In this document: piece by piece, positions 8,363-17,023 of the stretch
How positions within the stretch are numbered: position 1 is the stretch's first letter
How the letters are laid out: every line of letters starts with the position of its first letter
Source of the DNA: Lentibacillus juripiscarius JCM 12147
GTDB lineage: Bacteria; Bacillota; Bacilli; Bacillales_D; Amphibacillaceae
Assembly: GCA_001311805.1 (NCBI GenBank)
Contig: BBCA01000056.1
Location: forward strand, 1-17,023
DNA: 17,023 nucleotides
Direction: 5' to 3'
Notes under the pieces: model-generated
The model's database searches: none
The model's input: the letters and a program-made list of their open reading frames with translations, nothing else
What the model was told of the DNA's origin: nothing
Program-made: the position numbers and the translations under genes

Positions 8363-10165
8363 GTTATTTTCCGCCTGTTCTGTGAGCATGACGACCCAAT
8401 CCCCTTCATTCAGTTCGAGTTTTTCACGGCGGAGTGTCATAAACGCAATTTCTTATTCTTCTTCCAGACAAACAGCAGCATACCACTTTCATCAAAGTCT
8501 TCCCGTTTCACTGCTTTCTGTTCGGTCATTTCCATGGAATCAAATGTATAGCCTTCCTGTAATTTTTTGCTTAATTCCGGCAGTATCGCATTTTCATGAA
8601 AAAGCACGTGCCCTTTTATGGCAGGGGCAATCTCTTCATTATCCGAATCCCCCCCGCTTGCTCGCAGGCAGAGCGAATGTGTTATTGTACCCGAATTCCG
8701 GTGCATACGACTGGCAAATGAGCGCATTATACGCGGGTTCGTCCGTCATGGCCAGAATATAGTCATACGGGGTAAGGTCAACCTCAAATTGAATATACTC
8801 GGATAAAATTTGCCCGTAAAATGTGTTAATCCCTTTGTTTTGGGCATCTAACAAATGCTCATAGGAATCATCGATCATCAACACAGGAATTTCCAGCGAT
8901 TTGCAATAGTCGGCAAACGCAATGGAAAAGCGGTTCGCCCCGATGATTAAAATACCTGCCTGTTCTTCGCTGGCGAGATTCAGTTTCTTTGCCAGTGGCC
9001 CCAATGTAAATCCGTGCGCACATACAGTAATGAAGACGAGTGCAAAGTGATGGTGGTCAAAATGGAAGCACCTGCATAGCCATCTTCAGCCAGTACACCC
9101 GCGAAATAGCCGGATACGGTCAGCGCAACAATACCACGCGGGGCTATCCAGCTGATTAGCGTCTTCTCGGAAGCGCTCATTTCCGTGCCAATGGTCGAAA
9201 GCCAGATGGAAAGCGGCCGGACGACAAACAGCATGATTAGTACAAAACCGAGAATAGGGATAGTAAAAATCTCCAAAATGGTTTCCCTTGTCAGCGATGC
9301 CGTCAGTAAAACAAAGATGGTTGACGTAAGAATAACGGAAATGTTTTCGACAAAATGGGAAACATTGCCGATGGACGTCACATATTTTTTCGTTCGTGCC
9401 ATCGTCAGCCCCATAACCGTTACAGCGAGCATTCCGGTCTCATGCATAATTACTTCGCTGACGGTGAAGCAGAGCAGGACAAATGACAAGACGATGGGGG
9501 ATTTCAGGAATTCCGGGAAAAGTCCTTTCCGCACCATCTTGCTTACGAAAATGCCGGCAGCGAGCCCGATAATCGCGGCTAGCAGCGCCCCTGCGAAAAA
9601 ACGTCAGCAAATAATGCCCCTGGACGTTCTTATCACCGATTACTTTGATTACCTGATAGGCAAACAGCGCCAATAACGGGCCGATTGGATCAATGATAAT
9701 CCCTTCCCATTTCAGGACAGTTGCTACTCGTGGTTTCAGCTTTGCCTGCCTTAGCAGCGGAATAATGACAGTAGGCCCGGTGACGATAAACAACCCACCG
9801 ATAATGAACGAAATGGCGAAATTCAATCCGGCAATGAAATGTGCTGCCAGGGCGCCGCCAATCCAGGCCAAAAACGCCCCAATTGTCACGACCCGCAATA
9901 CCGATTTGGAGATTCCTTTCAGTTCGCGGAAATTAAGACTGGAACTGCCCTCATACAGGACAACCGCTACAGCCAGGGAAATGAGTGGTGTATACAGTTC
10001 ATCAAGTGCTTCTTCCGGATTGATAAGCCCAAAAACAGGTCCAATCAGAAGGCCAGCAACCGACATGATGACAATCGATGGCCATTGGATCCGCCATGCC
10101 AGCCATTGTGAAAATATGCCTAGTATGATGATAATGACGATACTGAGCAGTTCTGCCTGTGCCAA
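8336..10165 (-). CDS. Na+(K+)/H+ antiporter, CPA family, with C-terminal TrkA_N-like domain (four frameshifts)
   Basis: This membrane exchanger probably expels Na+ or K+ for H+ in pH and salt balance. The N-terminal part (about residues 1-385) is a Na_H_exchanger domain with WPSIVIMSVAGLLIGP, FIVTGPTVIIPLLR, KWEGIIIDPIGPLLA and WIAPRGIVALTVSGYF. It is followed by GILIIGANRFSIAFADYCK, an NAD-type binding fold ending in YDYILAMTDEPAYNALIC, and an acidic tail NNESDQEESS. I prefer the TTG at 10165-10163 because AGAGGGTG lies 6 bases upstream and homologues start near AELLSIV; ATG 10201 is an in-frame alternative. Breaks lie at 9596-9601 (extra), 9044-9046 (short), 8649-8655 (extra) and 8449-8451 (short). 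Corrected length is 609 aa. The exported ion cannot be read from sequence. Confidence 0.9.
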
Positions 10166-10291
10166 CGGTTTCACCCTCTTGTAAGACGAAAATGACAGCA
10201 ATCATTGCTGTCTGGAAATAAAAGTCCACCATTAGCCTGCACGTTTTTTCGGTATACTATGCTTTATGCGTTAGGTGCTGCTGTTCGGATT

Positions 10292-11465
10292 TCAAGCTTT
10301 TAGGATGAGATAAAGCATCATGCAGTCTGCAAATGCTCCGGTATCGAGAGATGTAAGTGTATTAATTTTTGCAGGCGGTAAATCAGGGTATTCCGATGAA
10401 TGAACAAATCCTTGGCAGCCTGGCTGATTGTCAGGTTGTTTTCACAGTAGGCGATGAAACTTTTTGCTAGTTCCGGAAAATGATCATCTTCGAGAAGGTA
10501 CTTGACGCGGAACTGCAGTTTTTCACGGAACGGTGCATGAAGCTGATCCGGAAGCAGCTCTTTTACCATATCCCAATTGTGGTAAGTGTAGATTTGTCTG
10601 GATGTGCCACACTGTTTCCCGAATGTGATAAGTGCTTCGGCTTCCTGGTAGGATTGGTTAATATCAGCCAATGACTTGGACAGTCCGCCCGCCGCGACCG
10701 TTGTGTCTGTTACACGGTAGACTGCAAACATTTCCAGCAAGTTTTCACTTTGACTGGTAAACCGGTCCAGCGCTTCTAAATAGGCCATTTCCGAATCCGC
10801 TTTTTTTAACAGAATAATTTTTTCGGTATTTAAGAACGAACAATAACATCATCACTGCAATGATAGGCTCTTTTCGTGCAGTCAATCAGTCGTTCTTTCA
10901 ACTGGTCAATTGGTATTGTTTGCTGGATATTGCTGATGAGGGAGTCACCGATATGGATCACAATGCAAAATCGTCTGGAACTTTGAGAGATAGCAAGCAT
11001 TCGACAATATTGATCAACATATTCCTGGCTGATGGATTCATTGAGCAGGATATACTGGGCAAATGTCTCAAGTGTTTTCGTCTCCAAGTCTTCCAATTGC
11101 TGATGAAATGTTTCCTGCCACATCATTTCGACGTATTTTCTGACCAGTTTCGCATATGGTTTAACCTCTTCGGGCGGGCCAATAATGCCCAGGACACCGA
11201 CTGTATTACCATTCAACTGAAGCGGAGTCGCCACCCCCGGGAGAACATTAGGCAATCCCCTGATTTTATCGTCGTCAAATGACAGGAAGTTATCTTTGGA
11301 CAGTACTTCCTTGGATGGCTCATGCAACTTCCCAATCCGGCTGGGGTCTGTAGAACCAATGATATAACCGTTTTTATCACTTAAACTGATAGGGAATGGC
11401 AAAATTTCTGAAACCGCTTTCACAACCTTTTGTGCAACTTGCACGAATCCCTCGATCCTGCTCAC
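10292..11465 (-). CDS. CdaR/PucR-family transcriptional regulator (two frameshifts)
   Basis: This is a sugar-diacid-regulator-type activator. Residues 1-135 resemble the diacid recognition domain (VVKAVSEILPFPISLSDKNG, IIGSTDPSRIGKLHE, GVATPLQLNGNTVGVLGIIG). A middle GGDEF-like region follows, then a C-terminal PucR-type helix-turn-helix, NNLTISQAAKDLFIHRNTL. The GTG start (11465-11463) gives MSRIEGFVQVAQKV; the purine-rich GAAGAGAGG upstream is close to it, a slightly short spacing. One base is missing at 10832-10833, restoring SLNTEKIILLKKADSEMAYL. Another is missing at 10366-10370, restoring INTLTSLDTGAFADCMMLYL and the stop at 10292-10294. Corrected length is 391 aa. It is divergent from the FAD-oxidoreductase operon and is its likely regulator. 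The ligand is unknown; in this setting it may be an amino-acid breakdown product rather than glycerate or a sugar diacid. Confidence 0.88.
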
Positions 11466-11497
11466 ATCCTCTCTTCAAGCATATCTTAACCACTGTT

Positions 11498-11528
11498 AAT
11501 TGTAACATAATTAAGACAATTATAACAA
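11498..11528 (-). promoter_or_regulatory. Candidate promoter of the CdaR gene with 20-bp-spaced direct repeats
   Basis: On the minus strand TTGTTA (11528-11523) and TACAAT (11504-11499) are 18 bp apart, a reasonable sigma-A promoter. On the plus strand AATTGTAACA (11498-11507) and AATTATAACA (11518-11527) repeat exactly 20 bp apart, about two helical turns, and cover the -10 and -35. That makes a possible operator for the divergent regulator. The region is AT-rich, so chance repeats are possible. Confidence 0.4.
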
Positions 11529-11635
11529 TACTAAGATATTTTTGTTCAAATTAACCATAGCCCCTAAGCTGCCAAATGCGCTATAAATGGATGTAATCTT
11601 GAAAATAATCTAATTTTACTGCCTGGGGTGATTTC

Positions 11636-12802
11636 TTGACGAAACAAACGGATATTATCATTGTCGGCGGCGGTGTAGTTGGGTCGAGCATTGCCTACAA
11701 TCTGCTGCAGGATGGGTTTGAAGGATCAATAACGATTTTTGAAAAAGATAAAATATATGAGTTTGCATCAACGCCAAGAAGTGCCGGAGGGTTAAGGCAG
11801 CTGTTCACAACAGGTGTCAATATTCAGTTGAGCCGGTACGGACTGAAGAAATATAAAACATTTGCGGAAGATATGGCGGTGGACGGAGAAATTGCCGAAA
11901 TCGATTTCAAACAACGCGGATATCTGTTTTTGGCCAAGAATGAAAACATGGAACAGCTTCAGCAACAACTTCAGCTGCAGCAGAAATATGGTGTTCCTGC
12001 TGAATTGATGGCAAAGGAAGAACTGCATTCCATCATTCCTGAGTTAATTATTGATGATCTGCAAGGAGGGCTTTACTGCAGCGAGGATGGCTACTTGGAT
12101 CCATACTCCGTTATGCAAGGTTATGTACGGAAAACGAAGGAGCTTGGCGGTACGTATGTGTATGAGGAAGTCGAGACGATTCTGACGGAAAGGGGGAAAG
12201 CAGCAGGTGTTCAATTGAAAAACGGGGATGTTTATAAAGCACCTGTCGTTATTAATTGCGCAGGACCATGGGCATCGGAACTGAGTGAAAAAGTTGGCCT
12301 CCCGCTGCCGATTGTTCCTTTGAAACGGCAAATCATTCAGTTTGATGTGGCAGAGCCGCTGGAAAAATATCTGCCGCTCACAATTGACCCAAGCGGTGTA
12401 TATTTCCGGCATGAAGGTAACGCATTGATTACCGGCTTCTCGGAAAATGTGAAACCGGGCATTGACTTCAGGTGGAAGCGATCGTTTTTTGAAGAACAGT
12501 TATGGCCGGTTCTGGCGGAAAGGGTTCCAAATTTTGAGCGGGCGAAAATTAATCGTGGCTGGGCCGGAATATACAGCCATAATACCAAAGATCAGAACGC
12601 TATCATTGGTGAACACCCACAGCTTGATGGGTATTACATGGCATGCGGATTCAGTGGGCATGGCATGCAACAGGCTCCCGGTGTTGGAAAGGGTCTGTCC
12701 GAATTAATTCGCAAAGGACGCTATGAAACGCTTGATTTGAATCCGCTCCGATTTGAACGATTTGCCAGTAATGAATTGATTATTGAAGGGGCTGTTGTAT
12801 AA
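11636..12802 (+). CDS. FAD-dependent oxidoreductase, DAO family (D-amino acid / sarcosine oxidase-like)
   Basis: This is the only large gene here with an unbroken frame, 388 aa. It starts at TTG 11636, after GGGGTGAT with about 5 bases between. The dinucleotide-binding motif IIIVGGGVVGSSIAYNL (residues 7-23) binds FAD. STPRSAGGLRQLFTTG (about 46-61) and the C-terminal ACGFSGHGMQQAPGVGKG (about 337-354) are typical of the glycine/sarcosine/D-amino acid oxidase superfamily. There is no signal peptide, so it is cytosolic or membrane-associated. The reaction is probably oxidation of the C-N bond of an amino or N-methyl amino acid; the substrate cannot be fixed from sequence. It heads a run of same-strand genes (NSS carrier, cyclodeaminase family, SSS carrier) and is divergent from a CdaR-type regulator. 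A hairpin follows, so the next gene may be expressed at a lower level. Confidence 0.88.
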   Translation: MTKQTDIIIVGGGVVGSSIAYNLLQDGFEGSITIFEKDKIYEFASTPRSAGGLRQLFTTGVNIQLSRYGLKKYKTFAEDMAVDGEIAEIDFKQRGYLFLAKNENMEQLQQQLQLQQKYGVPAELMAKEELHSIIPELIIDDLQGGLYCSEDGYLDPYSVMQGYVRKTKELGGTYVYEEVETILTERGKAAGVQLKNGDVYKAPVVINCAGPWASELSEKVGLPLPIVPLKRQIIQFDVAEPLEKYLPLTIDPSGVYFRHEGNALITGFSENVKPGIDFRWKRSFFEEQLWPVLAERVPNFERAKINRGWAGIYSHNTKDQNAIIGEHPQLDGYYMACGFSGHGMQQAPGVGKGLSELIRKGRYETLDLNPLRFERFASNELIIEGAVV

Positions 12803-12803
12803 G

Positions 12804-12848
12804 AAGCAAAACTGACCGGCTTAAATCATTAAAAAAGCCGGTTGTTTG
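12804..12848 (+). terminator. Hairpin between the FAD gene and the transporter gene (weak terminator)
   Basis: ACCGGCTT (12815-12822) pairs with AAGCCGGT (12835-12842). GCAAA and TTTGC outside it extend the stem across a small internal loop. There is no uninterrupted T-run, so partial termination or RNA stabilisation is as likely as full termination. Confidence 0.45.
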
Positions 12849-12882
12849 CATTGAGTTTTAATGGGGATGGAGGGAGATTAGT

Positions 12883-14241
12883 ATGAGCAATTCTAATCGT
12901 GAAAAGGAAGGGAAAGCTGGGGCAGCAGGTTAGGGTTCATTATGGCGGCATCCGGTTTTGCAATTGGCCTTGGGAATATTTGGCGATTTCCCTATATTGC
13001 TGGAAATAATGGTGGGGGAGCATTTCTTCTTATCTATCTTTTAATTGTTCTAGTTATTGGAGTTCCTCTGTTTTATGCAGAAGCTGGATTAGGACGAAAA
13101 GCGCAAGCCGGCGCGATTACGGGTATGCGTAAATTAGCCGGAAAAGGAAGTCCGTGGGTATCCATTGGGTGGCTTGGCACACTTGCGGCCTTATTGATTA
13201 TGTCCTATTACCTGATGATTATGGGGTGGCTGTTTGCGTATTTTTTTAATATAGGTATCGGCACCTTTCAAGGAATTACGTCTGAACAGGCCGCTGTGAT
13301 CTACGAAGATTTGATTTCCAACCCTCTTGCAGTACTGGGATACAGCATTATACCGACATTGCTCTTGGGTATTATTGTGTCGAAAGGTGTAAAAGATGGC
13401 ATCGAGAAATTTGTGAAAACGGTCATGCCTCTTTTATTTGTTATGCTTATTTGTCTGGCTGTTTTTTCACTGTCCTTGCCCGGATCCTTCGAAGGGGTTG
13501 TCTGGTATTTGAAGCCTGATTTTTCTCAGATAAATGCAAATACGGTACTGGCGGCACTTGGGCAGGCCTTTTTTTTCGATTGGCATTGGCTTGGCATCAG
13601 CCTTTACCTATGGCAGTTATTTAAAGCCTCATGGTTCAAACTTGGTGAAAGATGGTGCCTGGGTCATTTCGCTGGACACGTGTATTGCCTTTTTGTCAGG
13701 ATTGGTAATTTTTCCAGCCCTTTTTGCTTTTCAAATGGCACCCAATTCGGGACCAGGGCTGCTTTTTTTAACGATACCGACGTTGCTTGATCAACTGCCG
13801 TTCGGATATATTTTCGGGTTGGCCTTCTTTTTACTTGTGATTATTGGTGCTATCACAACTGGGGTAGGTCTGATTGAAACACTTGCTGCTAATGTTGCTG
13901 AACTGTTTGATTTGAAGCGAAAAGCTAGTGTCTGGATTATTATTAGCGTGACCTTTGTAATGGCAATTCCATCCATTTTGTCACAAGGGCCATGGTCAAA
14001 CGTGCAATTGTTTGGCATGGATATTTTTGGACTGATTGATTATGTTTCCGGAAATATTTTACTGACTTTAGGCGGGCTTCTTATCTCACTGTATGTTGTG
14101 TTCCAATGGACATTCAAGCGATTTATGAACGATATTAATACTGGAACGGTATCTATGAAACTTTCATCTGCTTGGAAACCAGTTATAAGTTATCTTATTC
14201 CTTTGTCTATTGCAATAATTCTTATAACTGGTTTAATGTAA
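12883..14241 (+). CDS. Sodium-dependent amino acid transporter, NSS (SNF) family (two frameshifts)
   Basis: This LeuT/TnaT-type carrier imports amino acids with Na+. The ATG at 12883 follows GGAGGGA. The first 20 residues, MSNSNREKEGESWGSRLGFI once a G is restored in 12910-12912, lead into MAASGFAIGLGNIWRFPYIA, the NSS signature for Na+ and substrate binding in helix 1. The second break is an extra T in the run 13569-13576; correction gives ALGQAFFSIGIGLASAFTYG. Later hydrophobic segments include the FLLVIIGAITTGVGLIETLA stretch. Corrected length is 452 aa, usual for bacterial members. The substrate is unknown; its place between the FAD oxidoreductase and the cyclodeaminase-family gene suggests it brings in their amino acid. 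Confidence 0.92.
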
Positions 14242-14309
14242 AGAGAGAGGCCTGCTGGTAGTATCACATAGGTTAGTAAACAGGTTGATTTCTAAAGGAG
14301 ATTGATAAA

Positions 14310-15272
14310 ATGCTATTTTTAAGTGAACAGGACATGAAGCAATCGGTGACGATGAAAGACGTGATTGATGCCATTGATGACACGTACCATGTTTACGAAT
14401 CGGAACGTTTCAGGCGCCGGAGCGCATGCATGTACAGGATGGCGATAATACACTGCTGCTAATGCCGTGCTTTACCGGTGATGCAATTGCAACCAAACTT
14501 GTCACCATTTTTCCCAACAATCAGACACATCCGACACTGCATGGGCTGGTTGTGTTGAACAGTAACGAGACAGGTGAAGTGAAAGGGGTGTTAAACGGCT
14601 CTTTCCTGACCGGCATGCGCACAGGAGCCATTGGGGGTTCCGCTGTTCGTCACCTGGCGCGTGAAGATGCGGCGTCACTGGCTGTAATCGGCACGGGTAC
14701 ACAAGGTTTCTATCAAGCTATTGCTGCATGTACGGAACGGCCAATCAAGCATATTTACCTCTATAACCGTTCCAATGAAAAATAGAAGCATTTAAGAGTT
14801 CGCTCCTAACTGGGTTGGAAAAGCCATTCAAGTCCATCCCGTCTCCTCACCAGAAGAAGCTGTCAACGATGCTGATATCGTTATAACAGCGACAACATCC
14901 AAAGATCCGGTTCTTCCGGATAATCCAGACTTGCTGAAAGATAAATTGTTTATTGGCATTGGTTCATTTCAGCCATCAATGAGAGAGTTTCCTAAGTCCC
15001 TCTACGACATTGCGGATGTCGTGATGGTGGATACAGAACATGCCATTGCCGAATCGGGTGATATTGCCACACCGCTTGAAAAAGAATGGGTAACCGAAGA
15101 CGCCATCACAGCAATGTCCCGCCATATTGCGAGTGGCACCGAGTTCAACAGCCGGGAAGCTGGGACAGTCGTGTTTAAATCAACTGGAATGGCTTTATTT
15201 GATGTGGTTGTTGCCAATTTGATGTATCAAAAGGCTCAGGAGAATAATGTTGGAACAAGACTGAGTATGTAG
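14310..15272 (+). CDS. Ornithine cyclodeaminase / mu-crystallin family protein (three frameshifts)
   Basis: This is an NAD(P)-binding enzyme of the OCD/CRYM family, which includes ornithine cyclodeaminase, alanine dehydrogenase and cyclic ketimine reductases. The ATG at 14310 follows AAAGGAG by 9 bases. Visible motifs are TKLVTIFPNN with the substrate-site Lys, GSFLTGMRTGAIGG with the conserved Arg, and the Rossmann loop VIGTGTQGF. DADIVITATTSKDPVLP and LFIGIGSFQPSMREFP follow. Single bases are missing at 14408-14410, 14778-14782 and 14799-14800; correction restores ERFQAPERMHVQDGD and KIEAFKSFAPNWVGK. Corrected length is 321 aa. Ornithine cyclodeaminase itself would make proline. Next to a DAO-family oxidase, a ketimine (pyrroline-2-carboxylate or piperideine-2-carboxylate) reductase is at least as likely. 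Confidence 0.9.
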
Positions 15273-15311
15273 GTAGGAAAATTCAACAAGTGATGAAGGG
15301 AGGTGATAAGC

Positions 15312-15531
15312 GTGCAATCCAAATCAAGGCTTTTAGACCCTGGCATTATTTTAGTAGGTGTTTTGCTTTTTGCGCAGCTGTAGTGTTGATATGGTGGCCG
15401 ACTGATGTTTATTTTATGGGAATTTCACTGGCGGGATGGCTGATGTTTTCGAGTTATGCAGTATGGTTTCTTTTGGCGGTAATCTATGTTGTCTGGACTG
15501 AGAAGAGGGAAAAGGCAAAAATGATAAATGA
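15312..15531 (+). CDS. Small two-helix membrane protein, DUF3311-like, partner of the SSS carrier (two missing bases)
   Basis: The GTG at 15312 follows GGGAGGTGATAAGC. The start MQSKSRLLDPGIILVGVLLF leads, after a T is restored in 15367-15371, to CAAVVLIWWPTDVYFMGISL, then AGWLMFSSYAVWFLLAVIYV and a charged tail VWTEKREKAK. This pattern of two membrane helices and a basic tail, encoded just upstream of a sodium:solute symporter, fits DUF3311-type proteins. The stop is uncertain. Restoring one A in 15517-15521 gives TGA at 15529-15531, just before the ribosome binding site of the next gene, and a 73-aa product. Without it the frame runs on into the symporter, which I read as an artefact. Confidence 0.7.
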
Positions 15532-15548
15532 AATGGAGGGAAGCAGAT

Positions 15549-17008
15549 ATGCAAATACTCGAAACCACCATATTAGGGGTATACCTTATCTTAATGACGC
15601 TGATGGGCATTTATTTCACAAACGTGCACACTCGTCTGAAAATGATTATTGGACAGCCGGTAAAAGCATCAATACGTTTGTCGGAGCGTTTGCGTTGTTT
15701 GCCGCATTAGCAAGTTCCAGTTCATTAATGGGTGCTGTTGGATCAGGTGTGGCACTTGGTGTTCCTTTTCTTTTTGCCTATGGGTTTGGTGCGGTCGCTA
15801 TATTGCCGTTCACGCTGTTTTTGGTATCCGGTCAGATTAGGCGTTCGGGCGTCAGTACACTGCCTGAATTTTTTAAGCAGCGATATGGAAAAGCAGTGCA
15901 GATTGTGGCTGTATTTATAGTTGTATTTGGGATGACATTTTATATGGTTCCACAGCTTACGGCATCGGGTTTAATTGGATCTTATGTTTTAGGGGTTGAC
16001 TATAAAACGGCTGTGATCGTGCTGGGAATTGGGTTTACACTTTATGCAGCTCTGGGTGGAATGTGGGCTATCACATATACCGATCTCATTCAAGGGTCTG
16101 TCATGCTCATTGGGATGCTCGTATTGTCATTAATTATTCTCGTTCAGCACAATGGGTTTTCATCACTGATACAGGACGCCTTAGCAACCAGTCCAAATTC
16201 GGTGACATCACACAGCCTTGGATGTCTTATTTTGGTCTGTTTTTAGCTTTCTTATGGTTCGGAATTGTCTCACCGTCGGCAGTCATGCGTAACTTTGCTT
16301 CACGGGATGCAAAAACAGCGCGCCGTTCGGCCATGTGGCTTGTCTCTTGTATTTATTGGTTTTCGCATTTGGGCTCATAGTTGCTGCAGGTGGGGCCAGT
16401 CTTGGTATAGCCGATACCCTGAACAATCAGGATATGATCTTTGTATCGGTGATTGAAAATTATATGTCACCACTTCTGGCTGGAATTATGCTTGCCGGAT
16501 TGCTTGCTGCTATCATGTCTTCTGCTGATGCAATGCTTTTGGCGATTTCAGCAGGTGTTGCTCGTGATATTTATAAGGAGTATATAAATAAGGAAGCATC
16601 GGAAAAGACCGTTACCAAAATGGTTTTGTGGTCATGATTGTTGCGAGCGTGATTGGTATTGCCATTGCTATTAATCCACCACAGCTGATAGCCATCATGG
16701 TTGGCTGGGTAGGTGGCTTTCTATTATCTTCCTTTGGTTTTCCACTGGTTCTGGGAATTTGGTGGAACCGGGCCAATAAAGCCGGTGCTCTCGCAGGTAT
16801 GCTGGGTGGGGCCGTTACATTCCTTATACTTGTCATAACAAAGCCTTTCGCATTGGTATCAGAACCGATCATTGCAGCCCCTGTTTCGCTAATACTTGTC
16901 ATAGTAGCCAGCTTGCTCACACAACCGCCATCATCTGAGACCCAGAACCAGGTCAATCGTTATCATGCAGAAGATGAGAAAACCGATCTGGGAAAGACCG
17001 CTGGATAA
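15549..17008 (+). CDS. Sodium:solute symporter, SSS family (four frameshifts)
   Basis: This membrane carrier imports an organic solute with Na+. The ATG at 15549 follows GGAGGG (15535-15540) by 8 bases and gives MQILETTILGVYLILMTLMG. Family features are NDYWTAGKSI after helix 1, the Na+-site region SSSSLMGAVGSGVALGVPFL, STLPEFFKQRYGK, ALGGMWAITYTDLIQG and LLAAIMSSADAMLLAISAGV. Single bases are missing at about 15635, 16198-16199, 16336 and 16624-16627. Corrected length is 487 aa, like PanF/PutP-type members. The substrate cannot be named; the sequence looks closer to PanF-like than PutP-like carriers (weak impression). With the preceding small protein it forms a common two-gene unit, placed last in the amino-acid oxidation locus. 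Confidence 0.92.
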
Positions 17009-17023
17009 AATCATCTAGTAAAC

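Noticed and set aside
9693..10184. 163-codon plus-strand frame antisense to the antiporter, and a similar one at 9185-9676
   Set aside because: Both are mirror frames of a membrane protein gene. The minus-strand reading carries all the conserved motifs.
15290..16246. A 318-codon frame that joins the small membrane protein to the symporter
   Set aside because: It arises from missing bases at 15517-15521 and 15635. A clear ribosome binding site and ATG at 15549 restart the symporter in another frame, so it is not a real fusion.

Overview
The window looks like chromosome of a Bacillaceae-type Firmicute. Signs of this are strong AGGAGG-type ribosome binding sites, TTG and GTG starts, sigma-A promoters, an argCJB cluster, a guanine riboswitch ahead of xpt-pbuX, UvsE, and CdaR-type regulation. 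Five of the twelve larger genes encode ion-coupled carriers (DAACS, NCS2, a CPA antiporter, NSS and SSS), which suggests a moderately halophilic or alkaliphilic lifestyle (inference).

Layout. (1) 1-300: the tail of an upstream gene, a strong terminator, then a sigma-A promoter overlapped by two ARG-box-like operators. (2) 310-3362: argC-argJ-argB, the middle of arginine biosynthesis; argD does not follow. (3) 3370-3536: an array of 21-bp repeats that reads as a heptapeptide repeat Y-R/Q-P-V-x-x-x. (4) 3631-4599: uvsE, UV damage endonuclease. (5) 4600-4664: a REP-like hairpin between convergent genes. (6) 4665-5870, minus strand: a dicarboxylate/glutamate:cation symporter. (7) 6013-8255: promoter, guanine riboswitch with terminator and antiterminator, a second terminator-like hairpin, then xpt and pbuX for xanthine/guanine salvage. 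(8) 8336-10165, minus: a Na+/H+ antiporter with a C-terminal nucleotide-binding domain. (9) 10292-11465, minus: a CdaR-family regulator, divergent from (10) 11636-17008, plus: a DAO-family FAD oxidoreductase, an NSS transporter, an ornithine cyclodeaminase/mu-crystallin family protein, a DUF3311-like small membrane protein and an SSS symporter. Region 9-10 reads as a regulated amino- or imino-acid uptake and oxidation locus.

State of the sequence. All the larger genes except the FAD oxidoreductase (11636-12802) are interrupted by single-base indels. I place 33 of them: 29 apparent missing bases and 4 extra bases, almost all in short homopolymers. Correcting them restores a family-like protein in each gene, and every corrected length is a multiple of three. 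This is the pattern of uncorrected long-read consensus error, not of gene decay. The genes are therefore annotated full length as CDS, with the break positions listed. The most unusual items are the 21-bp repeat array, the two successive terminator-like hairpins in the xpt leader, and the CdaR/FAD-oxidase/cyclodeaminase/transporter locus.
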